Assembly: GCA_902781455.1 (NCBI GenBank)
Contig: CACZJF010000005.1
Location: 1 to 64,000, forward strand
Origin: an uncultured Lachnospiraceae bacterium
Lineage (GTDB): Bacteria > Bacillota > Clostridia > Lachnospirales > Lachnospiraceae
Reading direction: 5' to 3'
DNA: 64,000 bases
Shown here piece after piece: positions 44,380 through 53,085 of the stretch. Positions within the stretch are counted from its first letter, which is position 1. The number at the start of each line of letters is the position of its first letter. Made by a program: the position numbers and the translations under genes. The notes under the pieces are model-generated. The model had not been told where the DNA came from. It did not search any database and saw only the letters and a program-made list of their open reading frames with translations.

Positions 44380-46389
44380 ATGAAAGCTCTGATCCTGAAC
44401 TCTGGCATGGGAAGCCGTATGGGCGTGCTGACATCAGAGCACCCGAAGTGTATGACGGAGATCTCCCCCAGAGAAACCATCTTGAGCCGTCAGCTTCGAA
44501 TGATCTGTGAAGCGGGCATTCAGGAAGTGGTCATGACGACCGGCAAGTTTGATGATGTGCTGGTGCATTACTGCGAATCCCTGAAGCTTCCGCTGAAGAT
44601 TACCTATGTCAACAACCCTGTCTACGACAGGACAAATTATATCTATTCGATTTATTGTGCCAGGGAGTACCTGGACGATGATATTCTGCTGATGCACGGG
44701 GACCTTGTGTTTGAGAACATGGTGCTCGATGAGGTCATGGCATCTGAAGAAAGCTGCATGACGGTCAGCCTGGATGCTCCTCTGCCGGAGAAGGATTTCA
44801 AGGCAGTACTGGAAGGCAGCCGCATCCGCAAGGTCGGGGTTGAATTCTTTGAGCATGCGGCCGCGGCGCAGCCGCTCTATAAGCTGCTGCGTGAAGACTG
44901 GCGCGTGTGGCTCGACAGGATCGTTGCGTTCTGCAAGGAAGACCGGACCGGCTGCTACGCGGAGGCTGCATTCAATGAGGTGTCTGACGCCTGCAAGGTG
45001 AAAGCACTGAATGTGGATGGAAAACTCTGCGCGGAGATCGATGATCCGCAGGATCTGGAGCGTGTCAGCGCGATGCTGAGTGAGGTGGAGAGCCGCCTGG
45101 TGTACATGTGTTTCTCCACGGACATTCTGCACAGCGGACATATTGCTATTATCAGGAAGGCGGCACGCCTTGGTTCGCTGGTAATCGGCGTTTTGTCTGA
45201 TGAGGCGGTAGCCAGCTTTAAGCGGTTCCCGCTGCTTCCGCAGGAAGATCGCAGGACACTGTTTGAAAACATGGCCGGCGTGAAGTCCGTGATCAGTCAG
45301 GATACGCTGAGCTACAGGGAGAATCTGGAAAAGCTGCGTCCGGCATTCGTGGTCCATGGCGATGACTGGGTCACCGGATTCCAGCAGCCCATCCGAGACG
45401 AAGTCATTTCCATACTGGAATCTTACGGCGGGAAGCTGGTGGAGTTCCCGTATTCGTCCGACCCCAAGTACCATGCGCTGCAGGAGCGTGTCCGCAAGGA
45501 ACTGTCCCTTCCGGATATGCGCCGCGGAAGACTGCGTAAGATTCTGGATATGAAGGGACTGGCAGTGGCTATGGAGGCACACAGCGGTCTGACTGGTCTG
45601 CTGGTGGAGAATTCTGTCGTTCATCAGGACGGCGGCGCGCATCAGTTCGACGCGATGTGGGTCAGCTCTCTGTGTGATTCCACCGAAAAGGGCAAGCCGG
45701 ACATTGAGCTGGTGGATATGACGTCGCGTCTGCGCACGATCGATGACCTGATGGAAGTGACCACCAAGCCGATTATTTTCGACGGGGACACCGGCGGACT
45801 GAAAGAGCATTTCGTCTACACCGTCAAGACCCTGGAGCGCATCGGCGTTTCCATGGTCATCATCGAGGACAAGATCGGCCTGAAGAAGAATTCCCTCTTC
45901 GGAACCGAGGTATCCCAGACCCAGGACGATATCCCGCACTTCTGTGAGAAGATCCGTGCAGGAAAGGAAGCGCAGCGTGGCAAAGAGTTCATGATCTGCG
46001 CCCGCATCGAGAGCCTGATCCTGGAGATGGGAATGGAAGATGCCCTGACGCGCGCGGACGCTTACGTGAAAGCCGGCGCGGATGCCATCATGATTCACAG
46101 CAGGAGGAAGGATCCGGACGAGATCTTCACCTTTATAGAGAATTTCCGCAGGACAGATCCGAAAACCTATCTGGTCGTCGTGCCGACTTCCTTCAACTCC
46201 GTAACGGAAGAAGAGTGGAAGGAGCGCGGCGTCAACGTGGTGATCTATGCCAACCAGCTGATCCGGGCAGAATTCCCGGCCATGCAGAAGGTGGCGGATA
46301 CCATTCTGAAGCATCACAGGGCGATGGAAGCAGATGACATGCTGCTGCCGATCAAGGAGATCATCCGGCTGATCCCGGAAGATTATTAA
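44380..46389 (+). CDS. Three-domain NTP transferase / cytidylyltransferase / PEP mutase
   Basis: The 669-residue protein starts at ATG 44380 (GGAAGGTGTGG ahead); an in-frame ATG 44302 would add residues with no domain. Residues 1-235 are a LicC/PntC-like nucleotidyltransferase (ALILNSGMGSRMG; LMHGDLVFE). Residues 240-380 are a HIGH-type cytidylyltransferase (STDILHSGHI, His251 and His254; VVHGDDW). Residues 385-669 are phosphoenolpyruvate mutase with the diagnostic EDKIGLKKNS (496-505) and FDGDTGG. PEP mutase makes the C-P bond, giving phosphonopyruvate. The second and third domains have the same order as Fom1 of fosfomycin biosynthesis, whose N-terminal domain makes CMP-2-hydroxyethylphosphonate. 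The additional N-terminal domain resembles enzymes that activate phosphocholine or 2-aminoethylphosphonate. First gene of the phosphonate operon. Confidence 0.9.
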   Translation: MKALILNSGMGSRMGVLTSEHPKCMTEISPRETILSRQLRMICEAGIQEVVMTTGKFDDVLVHYCESLKLPLKITYVNNPVYDRTNYIYSIYCAREYLDDDILLMHGDLVFENMVLDEVMASEESCMTVSLDAPLPEKDFKAVLEGSRIRKVGVEFFEHAAAAQPLYKLLREDWRVWLDRIVAFCKEDRTGCYAEAAFNEVSDACKVKALNVDGKLCAEIDDPQDLERVSAMLSEVESRLVYMCFSTDILHSGHIAIIRKAARLGSLVIGVLSDEAVASFKRFPLLPQEDRRTLFENMAGVKSVISQDTLSYRENLEKLRPAFVVHGDDWVTGFQQPIRDEVISILESYGGKLVEFPYSSDPKYHALQERVRKELSLPDMRRGRLRKILDMKGLAVAMEAHSGLTGLLVENSVVHQDGGAHQFDAMWVSSLCDSTEKGKPDIELVDMTSRLRTIDDLMEVTTKPIIFDGDTGGLKEHFVYTVKTLERIGVSMVIIEDKIGLKKNSLFGTEVSQTQDDIPHFCEKIRAGKEAQRGKEFMICARIESLILEMGMEDALTRADAYVKAGADAIMIHSRRKDPDEIFTFIENFRRTDPKTYLVVVPTSFNSVTEEEWKERGVNVVIYANQLIRAEFPAMQKVADTILKHHRAMEADDMLLPIKEIIRLIPEDY

Positions 46390-46470
46390 AGCACCGGCAA
46401 GTCCACGTCAGTATGTAGTTCACCGCCGCGCCGGAGGCGTGGGTGTAAGAAGATAAGAAGGGAAACATAC

Positions 46471-47634
46471 GTGAAAGACCAGAAAATATACATGGGTCCC
46501 CAGACGCCGGAGACTTCGCTGGATGAGTTCTTTGCAGGGATGGAAATAAAGCATGTCTTTCTGGTGTGCGGACGCTCCATCCGCTTTCTACGTCTGAATG
46601 ACTACTTCAGTTCTTTGGAAGAGAGGCTTGGCATCAGGGTGACGCGTTTCTCGGATTATAAGCCAAATCCGGCGTATGAATCGGCCGTGAAAGGAACGGA
46701 ACTTTTCCGGAAGGAAGGCTGCGACTGCATCGTGGCGGTCGGCGGCGGCAGTGCCATGGATGTGGCAAAGTGCGTGAAACTGTTCGCGACGCTGGACCCG
46801 TCTGTCAGTTATCTGGAGCAGTCATATGAAGACAATGGCATCCCCTTTCTTGCCGTACCGACCACAGCCGGCACAGGAAGCGAAGCGACACACTTTGCGG
46901 TCATTTATGATGGCGGGAAGAAGCTTTCCGTTGCCCACGAGAGTTCTGTCCCGCAGGCGGTTGTCTTTGATCCGTCGGTACTTGCTTCTTTGCCGGACTA
47001 TCAGCGAAGGGCGACCATGATGGATGCACTCTGTCATGCGATTGAGTCCTGCTGGTCTGTGAAGGCAGATGAGAAGAGCAGGGAGATTGCGAAGGAAGCG
47101 ATCTGGCAGGTGCTGAGCGCGAAAGACGCATATCTGGCAAATGCGCCGGAGGGGAACCGAGACATGCTGCTGGCGGCAAACCTGGCAGGCAAGGCCATCA
47201 ACCTGACCCAGACGACTGCAGGTCATGCCATGTGCTACAGGCTGACAGGAATCTTTGGGATTTCCCATGGCCACGCTGCGGCGCTTTGTGTGAGTGTGCT
47301 CTGGCCGTTTATGATCAAACATGCCGGGGAATGCATCGATCCGGAAGGTGCAGACACACTGCGGCAGGTCTTCGCGGAGCTCGCGGACCTGTGGGGGACT
47401 CTGACCATGCAGGAGGCTGCGGCGCAGTTCGGCATACTGGTCAAAGAGCTTGGGCTGGACACGCTGAAGAAGCCGGACGATGAGACTGCCGGGCCTGTGG
47501 AAGCATCCGAAGAAGTGATAGATGAGCTGGCGGATTCGGTGAACCTGCAGCGGCTGAAGAACAATCCGGTGGCGCTGACAAGGGAGGAGATTGTCTTCCT
47601 GTATAAAGAGATCTTTCGCAGGTACGGGGGATGA
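46471..47634 (+). CDS. Iron-containing alcohol dehydrogenase, probable phosphonoacetaldehyde reductase
   Basis: The 387-residue protein starts at GTG 46471 with GAAGGGAAA ahead. Family III (iron) alcohol dehydrogenase motifs: VGGGSAMDVAKC binds NAD(P), PTTAGTGSEAT follows, and metal-ligand regions DALCHAIES and GHAMCYRL-GISHGHAAAL supply the His residues. In phosphonate clusters (FomC, PhpC) this family reduces phosphonoacetaldehyde to 2-hydroxyethylphosphonate. The operon also encodes the two preceding steps, PEP mutase and phosphonopyruvate decarboxylase, and has no transaminase, so the hydroxy product is favoured over 2-aminoethylphosphonate. Normal length. Confidence 0.85.
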   Translation: MKDQKIYMGPQTPETSLDEFFAGMEIKHVFLVCGRSIRFLRLNDYFSSLEERLGIRVTRFSDYKPNPAYESAVKGTELFRKEGCDCIVAVGGGSAMDVAKCVKLFATLDPSVSYLEQSYEDNGIPFLAVPTTAGTGSEATHFAVIYDGGKKLSVAHESSVPQAVVFDPSVLASLPDYQRRATMMDALCHAIESCWSVKADEKSREIAKEAIWQVLSAKDAYLANAPEGNRDMLLAANLAGKAINLTQTTAGHAMCYRLTGIFGISHGHAAALCVSVLWPFMIKHAGECIDPEGADTLRQVFAELADLWGTLTMQEAAAQFGILVKELGLDTLKKPDDETAGPVEASEEVIDELADSVNLQRLKNNPVALTREEIVFLYKEIFRRYGG

Positions 47635-47691
47635 GAGCAGGCCGGATTGCTTCTGCTGGTATTGATCTGATAGATGAAAAGAGACTGATCG

Positions 47692-49746
47692 ATGAGTGAA
47701 GAAAAGAAAACCGGAATGAGAAAAGGCGCGTTTGCTGTAAGGTGCATTGATTCGGTACTGTTGGCGGGTCTTGCGCTTTTTTTCTTTCTGAATCCTTCCT
47801 TTTATCAAAACAAGCCCGCTGACGCGGATACAGCTGTTATCCATGCAGGCAGGATCGTCTATGTGCTGGTGCTGTCTGCCGGCGGCTTTGCCGCAGTGTG
47901 GATGCCGAATCCGCTCAAGGGGAAGGTGAAGGACAGGGTCGGGATCCTGCTGAGCTTTTTGACCATGCCTCTCGTTGTATTTCCGCTTGAATATGCCAAT
48001 ATACGCACGCATATGCTTCCGTCTGATGTATTTGTGATGATCGGCGAGAAGAAGCTTTTGCTGACCGGGGCTGTAATCTTTCTGTTTTTCTGCTGGTTTC
48101 TGGTGATCGGAGGAGTGTGGCAGCGTGCTGCCATACTTCTGAGTATCCTCGTCTGCGTATTTGGCGTAGTCAATTACTATGTGTACGCCTTCCGGGGAGT
48201 GCCTCTCCTGGCTTCTGACCTTACAGTGCTGCAAACGGCAATGAATGTAGCAGGAGATTATGACTACCGGCTCGATTACTATACCTTCTCGCTTCTGTTA
48301 TTCACGGTATGCTGGTGCTGCGTGCTTTCATTTTCAGGAAAAAAGAAAGCCTTCCGGAACTGGAAAGTACGCGTTGGAGTGCTGGCAGCTGTGCTTGTTC
48401 TTACGATAATAACCGACAGGGTATATTTGCATACAAAGTTTCTCAGACAACACGGAGTGTCGTTCAATACCTTCAAGCCGCAGAAAAGCTTTGCCAAGAA
48501 TGGTACGATCCTCACATTTATCCGCAGCATACAGATGATGAATGTGGAGCCTCCGGAAGGTTACAGCCCGGATCAGACGAAGAAACTGATGTCGAAGTAC
48601 ACCGGGAAAAAGGGCAGTGGGGTTCAGCCAAATATTATTATCGTGATGGATGAAGCTTTCTGTGATCTGCAGGCTTCCCTGGATTTTGAAACGGACGTGG
48701 AGGTCTGCCCGTTTTTCTCATCGCTCAGAGAGAATACGATACGAGGAAAACTGTATGTTTCTTCCTATGGGGGAAGAACGGCCAATACCGAGTACGAAGT
48801 GCTGACAGAGGATAGTATGGCATTTCTTCCGGGTGGCTCCACCCCGTATCAGATTTTTATTATGCAGCCGATGCCGAATCTGGATTCGACACTTGAGAAG
48901 GAAGGCTATTCGCATACTGTTGGCATGCATCCTTACATGCCATCCGGATATAACAGGAAAAAGGTGTATGAACTTTTTGGGTTTGATAATCTTCTGTTTT
49001 TGGAAGCTTTCGAAGGCGCTTCCACTGTTGGGGGAAGGGTATCGGACGATGCGGACGTGGACAAGATTATCCAGGAGTATGAGGAAGCACGCAAAGAAAG
49101 CGATGCCCCCTTCTTTATTCACAATGTCACCATGCAGAATCACAGTCCTTACGAGGTGCCTGCTGAGCAGCTGGGAGACCCTGTCCATATCCTTGCGGAC
49201 GGTTCCTATCCGGATGCGGAATCGTATCTCACGCTGATCCGGAAGAGCGATCAGGCGTTTGAGAAGCTGATCGGGTATTTTGAAAACATCGAAGAGCCTA
49301 CGGTCATTCTGTTCTACGGGGATCATCAGCCCAGGCTTTCTGATGATTTCTGCCGCATGGCCTACGGAAAGACCATGGATGACATGGAGGGAGAGGAGCT
49401 TCTTCAGTATTATGATTCCAATTATGTCATATGGGCGAACTTTGACATAGAAGAAAAGGAAATGGACATCAGCTCCAACTATCTCATCCCCATCATGAAG
49501 CAGGCCACAGGCATGGGGCTGACGGGATATGAAGAATTCCTGCTTCAGCTTCATGAGAAGGTGCCTGTTGTGTCGCTGAACGGCTGCATAGACCGGGATG
49601 GAGTGTTTTATAGAGAAATAAATAAGTCGTCTCCATGGTATGAAGATCTCCTGGAATACAATTATTATGTATACAATCATCTTTTGGACGATAATAACCG
49701 GGTTGACAGCTTTTTTGAGGACTGCGGCGATGAAAAAGCCGCGTAA
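47692..49746 (+). CDS. LTA-synthase-like membrane phospho(no)glycerol transferase, enzyme A
   Basis: The 684-residue protein has about six or seven membrane helices in residues 1-245 and an outer alkaline-phosphatase-superfamily domain from about 311. IIIVMDEAF gives the first metal ligand, YGGRTANTEYEVL contains candidate nucleophile Thr363, HNVTMQNHSPY is the substrate-side His region, and YGDHQPRL gives Asp544 and His545. This is the LtaS architecture, which takes glycerophosphate from phosphatidylglycerol to build or cap polymer. Inside a phosphonate operon it may instead move or accept a phosphonate-bearing group. A second, different LtaS/OpgB-like protein follows. Confidence 0.82.
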   Translation: MSEEKKTGMRKGAFAVRCIDSVLLAGLALFFFLNPSFYQNKPADADTAVIHAGRIVYVLVLSAGGFAAVWMPNPLKGKVKDRVGILLSFLTMPLVVFPLEYANIRTHMLPSDVFVMIGEKKLLLTGAVIFLFFCWFLVIGGVWQRAAILLSILVCVFGVVNYYVYAFRGVPLLASDLTVLQTAMNVAGDYDYRLDYYTFSLLLFTVCWCCVLSFSGKKKAFRNWKVRVGVLAAVLVLTIITDRVYLHTKFLRQHGVSFNTFKPQKSFAKNGTILTFIRSIQMMNVEPPEGYSPDQTKKLMSKYTGKKGSGVQPNIIIVMDEAFCDLQASLDFETDVEVCPFFSSLRENTIRGKLYVSSYGGRTANTEYEVLTEDSMAFLPGGSTPYQIFIMQPMPNLDSTLEKEGYSHTVGMHPYMPSGYNRKKVYELFGFDNLLFLEAFEGASTVGGRVSDDADVDKIIQEYEEARKESDAPFFIHNVTMQNHSPYEVPAEQLGDPVHILADGSYPDAESYLTLIRKSDQAFEKLIGYFENIEEPTVILFYGDHQPRLSDDFCRMAYGKTMDDMEGEELLQYYDSNYVIWANFDIEEKEMDISSNYLIPIMKQATGMGLTGYEEFLLQLHEKVPVVSLNGCIDRDGVFYREINKSSPWYEDLLEYNYYVYNHLLDDNNRVDSFFEDCGDEKAA

Positions 49747-49840
49747 GCAGCATGGGACGGTTGGCGGTGAATATGACAGCCGGGGGAGTTTCATTCCCGG
49801 TGAAAGCCGGCCTGCCTTAAGATGAAAGAAGGGAAAAGCA

Positions 49841-51718
49841 TTGGAAGAGAAAGGAACAGGAATCGAGGCCATGATGTCTGAAATGGCTGTATCGAAGGGG
49901 AGCGCAGAGGCTGCAGCGAAGGAGGGAAAGCGCCCCCGCGGTACCGGACGCGTATCAAAAAAGATCGTGATGGTTTTGTGCTGGCTGGTCATATGGCTCA
50001 GCATTCTTGCCGGACGCAGTGTGCTGTGGGTGATGCATGAGTGGGCTGATCTTCAGATATCGGAGATCGTCTGGCATCTTATGGCTCCGCTGAAGGGGAC
50101 AGATATGGGTATCGTAACGGACTATGCCCGGCAGGTGGTTCCCTTCGCGACGATTATCACTGTGATTCTATACGTGATTTATCGTTTTCTGTTTAAGAGG
50201 AAACGACTGGTAAGACTTCTGATATTGCTTGCTGCGCTGATCTACGGGGCAGGCTCGGTGATCTATTTATCTTCAAAGCTGCATGTTGTCGAATGGCTGA
50301 TCAACCGGCATAAGGATTCCACTTTTATTGAAGATAACTATGTAGATCCCAGGGATGTGGATATTGCATTTCCGGAGAAGAAAAGGAATCTTATCTTTAT
50401 TTATCTGGAATCCATGGAGGTTACGTATGCGGATAAGGAATCAGGCGGAGCTTTTGAGGAAGATGTGATTCCGGAACTGACGGAGCTTGCCCTGGAGAAT
50501 GAGAGCTTCTCCGGAGACAGTAAAAAACTGGACGGCGGGGTTGCGTTGAATAATACAACCTACACGATGGGCGCCATGTTCGGTGACACATCCGGACTTC
50601 CTTTGATCATTCCGATCTATCGTGGAAGACTGGATATCCAGAATTCCTTTATGCCTGATCTTGTCACGCTGGGCGACATCCTGGAGGAGGAGGGTTACCG
50701 GCAGGTGCTGCAGATAGGATCTCAGGCGGTATTTGGCGGAAGAGAGCTTTACTTTTCCTCACATGGCAATTATGAGATCAGGGACTACGCCTGGAGTGTG
50801 GATAATAAAAAGATTCCGGAGGATTATTATGTCTGGTGGGGCTTCGAGGACGAGAAGCTATTCTCGATGGCAAAGGAAACCCTGGGTGAGCTTTCCGGAG
50901 GGGATGCGCCCTTTAACCTGACGCTTCTGACGGTTGACACCCATTATCCGGACGGATATGTGTGTGACCTTTGCCGGGACGACTATGAGGTACAGTATTC
51001 CAATGTCTGGGCCTGTTCCAGCCGGCAGGTATCGGAATTTGTAAAGTGGTGTACGGAACAGGAGTGGTATGATAACACAACGATTGTCCTGGTGGGAGAC
51101 CATCTCACCATGGATGAGGACTATTGTGAGGACGTATCCAAAAACTACCAGAGAAAAACATATACAGCGTTCATTAATGCTCCTGTTGAGCCAAAGAGAG
51201 GGACATACAGGGAATATTCAACACTGGATTATTTCCCGACGACGCTGGCGGCTCTCGGAGCGGAGATAGAAGGAGACCAGCTTGGGCTGGGGACAAACCT
51301 GTATTCGGATACGGATACTCTTCTGGAGAAATACGACCGGCATGAGGTGAACCTGCAGTTTGAGAGGAACAGTGAGTTCATGAACAGACTGACGGAAGAT
51401 ATGACAGTGAAGGCCCAGGCGGAGGTTGAGATTTCTGATTATGATCCTGAAACAGCAACCATTCATGTTAAGGTTTGGGACCTTGAGCCGGAATCCCTGA
51501 CCGGAGTGCAGGTGAAGGTCTATGAAGAAGGACAGGAGCAGAAGAGTCTCTCTGTCGCACTTCCTGAGACAGGGAATCGTGTCTTTGAAGGAGATTTGGA
51601 TCTGACAGAGATTCCGACCGGACAGACATTGACGATTAAGGTAAATGGCAACGAGTATTCGGGCGGAAAGCGTGTCAGGGCGTATCCAAAGTTGTTTACG
51701 ACGACGATCGATATATAG
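49841..51718 (+). CDS. OpgB/LtaS-like membrane transferase, enzyme B
   Basis: The 625-residue protein starts at TTG 49841 (AAGAAGGGA ahead); ATG 49871 is the next candidate. Only about three membrane helices (near 43-62, 104-124, 129-150) precede an outer alkaline-phosphatase-type domain. NLIFIYLESME gives the first ligand, NNTTYTMGAMFG matches the OpgB-type loop with candidate nucleophile Thr242, VDTHYPDGY follows, and VGDHLTMDEDY gives Asp-His. A C-terminal Ig-like beta domain of about 95 residues (from AEVEISDYDPE) is unusual. OpgB transfers phosphoglycerol to periplasmic glucans. Enzymes A and B probably perform successive or alternative transfers in decorating the polymer. Confidence 0.8.
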   Translation: MEEKGTGIEAMMSEMAVSKGSAEAAAKEGKRPRGTGRVSKKIVMVLCWLVIWLSILAGRSVLWVMHEWADLQISEIVWHLMAPLKGTDMGIVTDYARQVVPFATIITVILYVIYRFLFKRKRLVRLLILLAALIYGAGSVIYLSSKLHVVEWLINRHKDSTFIEDNYVDPRDVDIAFPEKKRNLIFIYLESMEVTYADKESGGAFEEDVIPELTELALENESFSGDSKKLDGGVALNNTTYTMGAMFGDTSGLPLIIPIYRGRLDIQNSFMPDLVTLGDILEEEGYRQVLQIGSQAVFGGRELYFSSHGNYEIRDYAWSVDNKKIPEDYYVWWGFEDEKLFSMAKETLGELSGGDAPFNLTLLTVDTHYPDGYVCDLCRDDYEVQYSNVWACSSRQVSEFVKWCTEQEWYDNTTIVLVGDHLTMDEDYCEDVSKNYQRKTYTAFINAPVEPKRGTYREYSTLDYFPTTLAALGAEIEGDQLGLGTNLYSDTDTLLEKYDRHEVNLQFERNSEFMNRLTEDMTVKAQAEVEISDYDPETATIHVKVWDLEPESLTGVQVKVYEEGQEQKSLSVALPETGNRVFEGDLDLTEIPTGQTLTIKVNGNEYSGGKRVRAYPKLFTTTIDI

Positions 51719-51776
51719 GAGGAAACCCGGGCATTTGCTGTGCCGGGGACAGATTAGCGGAAGAAGGAGTGATCGT

Positions 51777-52901
51777 ATGAGAGCTGAAGAGTTTGCTGCA
51801 GGTATCGGAGCGGATTATTTCACCGGTGTTCCGGATTCGCAGCTGAAGGCTCTGTGTAATTATCTCGCCAACACTTACGGCATAGATCCGCAGCATCATG
51901 TGATCGCGGCCAATGAGGGCAACGCGGCGGCGCTGGCGGCGGGATATCATCTGGCTACCGGAAAGGTGCCTGTGGTTTATATGCAGAACAGCGGAGAGGG
52001 CAACATCATCAATCCGGCTGCGTCACTCCTGAACAGGGAGGTGTACGCGATCCCGGTGGTGTTTGTGATTGGCTGGCGCGGAGAACCCGGTGTGCATGAC
52101 GAACCGCAGCATATCTACCAGGGGCAGGTGACACTGAAGCTGCTGGAGGATATGGGCATCGAGTATATGGTGCTGTCGAAGGATACCACGAAGGAAGAAC
52201 TGGCGCAGAAGATGGAGCACTTCCGCTCTCTTCTGGAGCAGGGCGAGGATGTGGCGTTCGTCGTGCGGAAAGGCGCGCTCACCTATGACGGACCGGTTCA
52301 CTATGAAAATGACAACCTGATGTCCCGCGAAGACATCATTCGTCATATCGTGGCCGTGACCGGAGAGGATCCCATCGTCTGCACGACGGGCAAGGCGAGC
52401 CGTGAGCTGTTTGAGATCCGTGAGGCGGCAGGACAGGGGCATGGGTATGATTTCCTGACCGTGGGATCTATGGGGCATGCTTCTTCCATCGCACTGGGTG
52501 TTGCTTCCTTTAAGCCGGACCGGAAGGTCTGGTGCATCGACGGAGACGGGGCAATGCTGATGCATATGGGAGCGATGGCTGTAGCAGGATCGCTCGCACC
52601 GAAGAACCTGGTGCACATCGTAATCAACAACGGTGCGCACGAAACGGTGGGCGGTATGCCGACTGCGGCAGCAAGTCTCGACTGTGCGGCACTTGCCCGC
52701 GCCTGCGGATATTCCTATGCGCTCAGTGCAGCTGCGCCGGAAGAACTGGACCGCGTGCTTGCAGAGGCGAAGGAGCGGGAAGGACTTGGTTTCATCGAGA
52801 TCAAATGCAGCATCGGCGCGCGCAGTGATCTTGGCCGGCCGACGACCACGGCAAGGGAGAACAAAGAGAGTTTTATGAGGACACTGCGTACAGACTCTTG
52901 A
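51777..52901 (+). CDS. Phosphonopyruvate decarboxylase
   Basis: The 374-residue protein has AAGAAGGAG ahead of ATG 51777; a longer in-frame extension to 51645 overlaps the previous gene and is rejected. It is a thiamine-diphosphate enzyme: AANEGNAAALAAGY carries the TPP-activating Glu, YMQNSGEGNIINP is typical of the Ppd/sulfopyruvate decarboxylase group, and GDGAMLMHMG with later NNGAHETVGG is the TPP/Mg site. It turns phosphonopyruvate into phosphonoacetaldehyde, the step that pulls the unfavourable PEP mutase reaction forward. Last gene of the phosphonate operon; single-chain form of usual length. Confidence 0.93.
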   Translation: MRAEEFAAGIGADYFTGVPDSQLKALCNYLANTYGIDPQHHVIAANEGNAAALAAGYHLATGKVPVVYMQNSGEGNIINPAASLLNREVYAIPVVFVIGWRGEPGVHDEPQHIYQGQVTLKLLEDMGIEYMVLSKDTTKEELAQKMEHFRSLLEQGEDVAFVVRKGALTYDGPVHYENDNLMSREDIIRHIVAVTGEDPIVCTTGKASRELFEIREAAGQGHGYDFLTVGSMGHASSIALGVASFKPDRKVWCIDGDGAMLMHMGAMAVAGSLAPKNLVHIVINNGAHETVGGMPTAAASLDCAALARACGYSYALSAAAPEELDRVLAEAKEREGLGFIEIKCSIGARSDLGRPTTTARENKESFMRTLRTDS

Positions 52902-52906
52902 TTTTG

Positions 52907-52935
52907 TTGCCTTTAGTGATTTAAAGTGATATACT
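52907..52935 (+). promoter_or_regulatory. Promoter of the liv operon
   Basis: TTGCCT (52907-52912) and TATACT (52930-52935) have a 17-base spacer; the -10 is extended by TGA. It follows the phosphonate operon by only a few bases and starts a leader of about 145 bases. Confidence 0.75.
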
Positions 52936-52968
52936 ACCGAATGTACATCTTTGTAAGGCACGCAGCCG

Positions 52969-53064
52969 TGTCCGGCGCGGCACGCCGGACAAACCGGCGG
53001 CGTTCCTGCACATTGCCGGGGAAAAAGAACGAAGATCTCCGGCTCATATACCGGGCATGCCCGG
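52969..53064 (+). promoter_or_regulatory. Structured liv leader: hairpin and perfect palindrome
   Basis: GTCCGGCG (52970-52977) pairs with CGCCGGAC (52983-52990) around CGGCA. CCGGGCATGCCCGG (53051-53064) is a perfect 14-base palindrome shortly before the AGGAGGG of livK. Both lie in the transcribed leader and may regulate or stabilise the message. No known riboswitch was recognised. Confidence 0.45.
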
Positions 53065-53085
53065 AAACCAGAGGAGGGAAAGCTT

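Noticed and set aside
44434..46317. Long minus-strand frame opposite the PEP mutase fusion
   Set aside because: The plus strand has three clear catalytic signatures; the minus frame has a composition-driven His/Leu-rich translation with no domain.
46822..50004. Long minus-strand frames opposite the alcohol dehydrogenase and LtaS-like genes
   Set aside because: No ribosome binding sites in sensible places and no family features; the plus-strand genes are intact.
42750..52901. Fosfomycin or another secreted phosphonate antibiotic cluster
   Set aside because: Fom1-like, Ppd and FomC-like functions are present, but Fom3-type methyltransferase, epoxidase and resistance genes are absent and membrane polymer enzymes are present.
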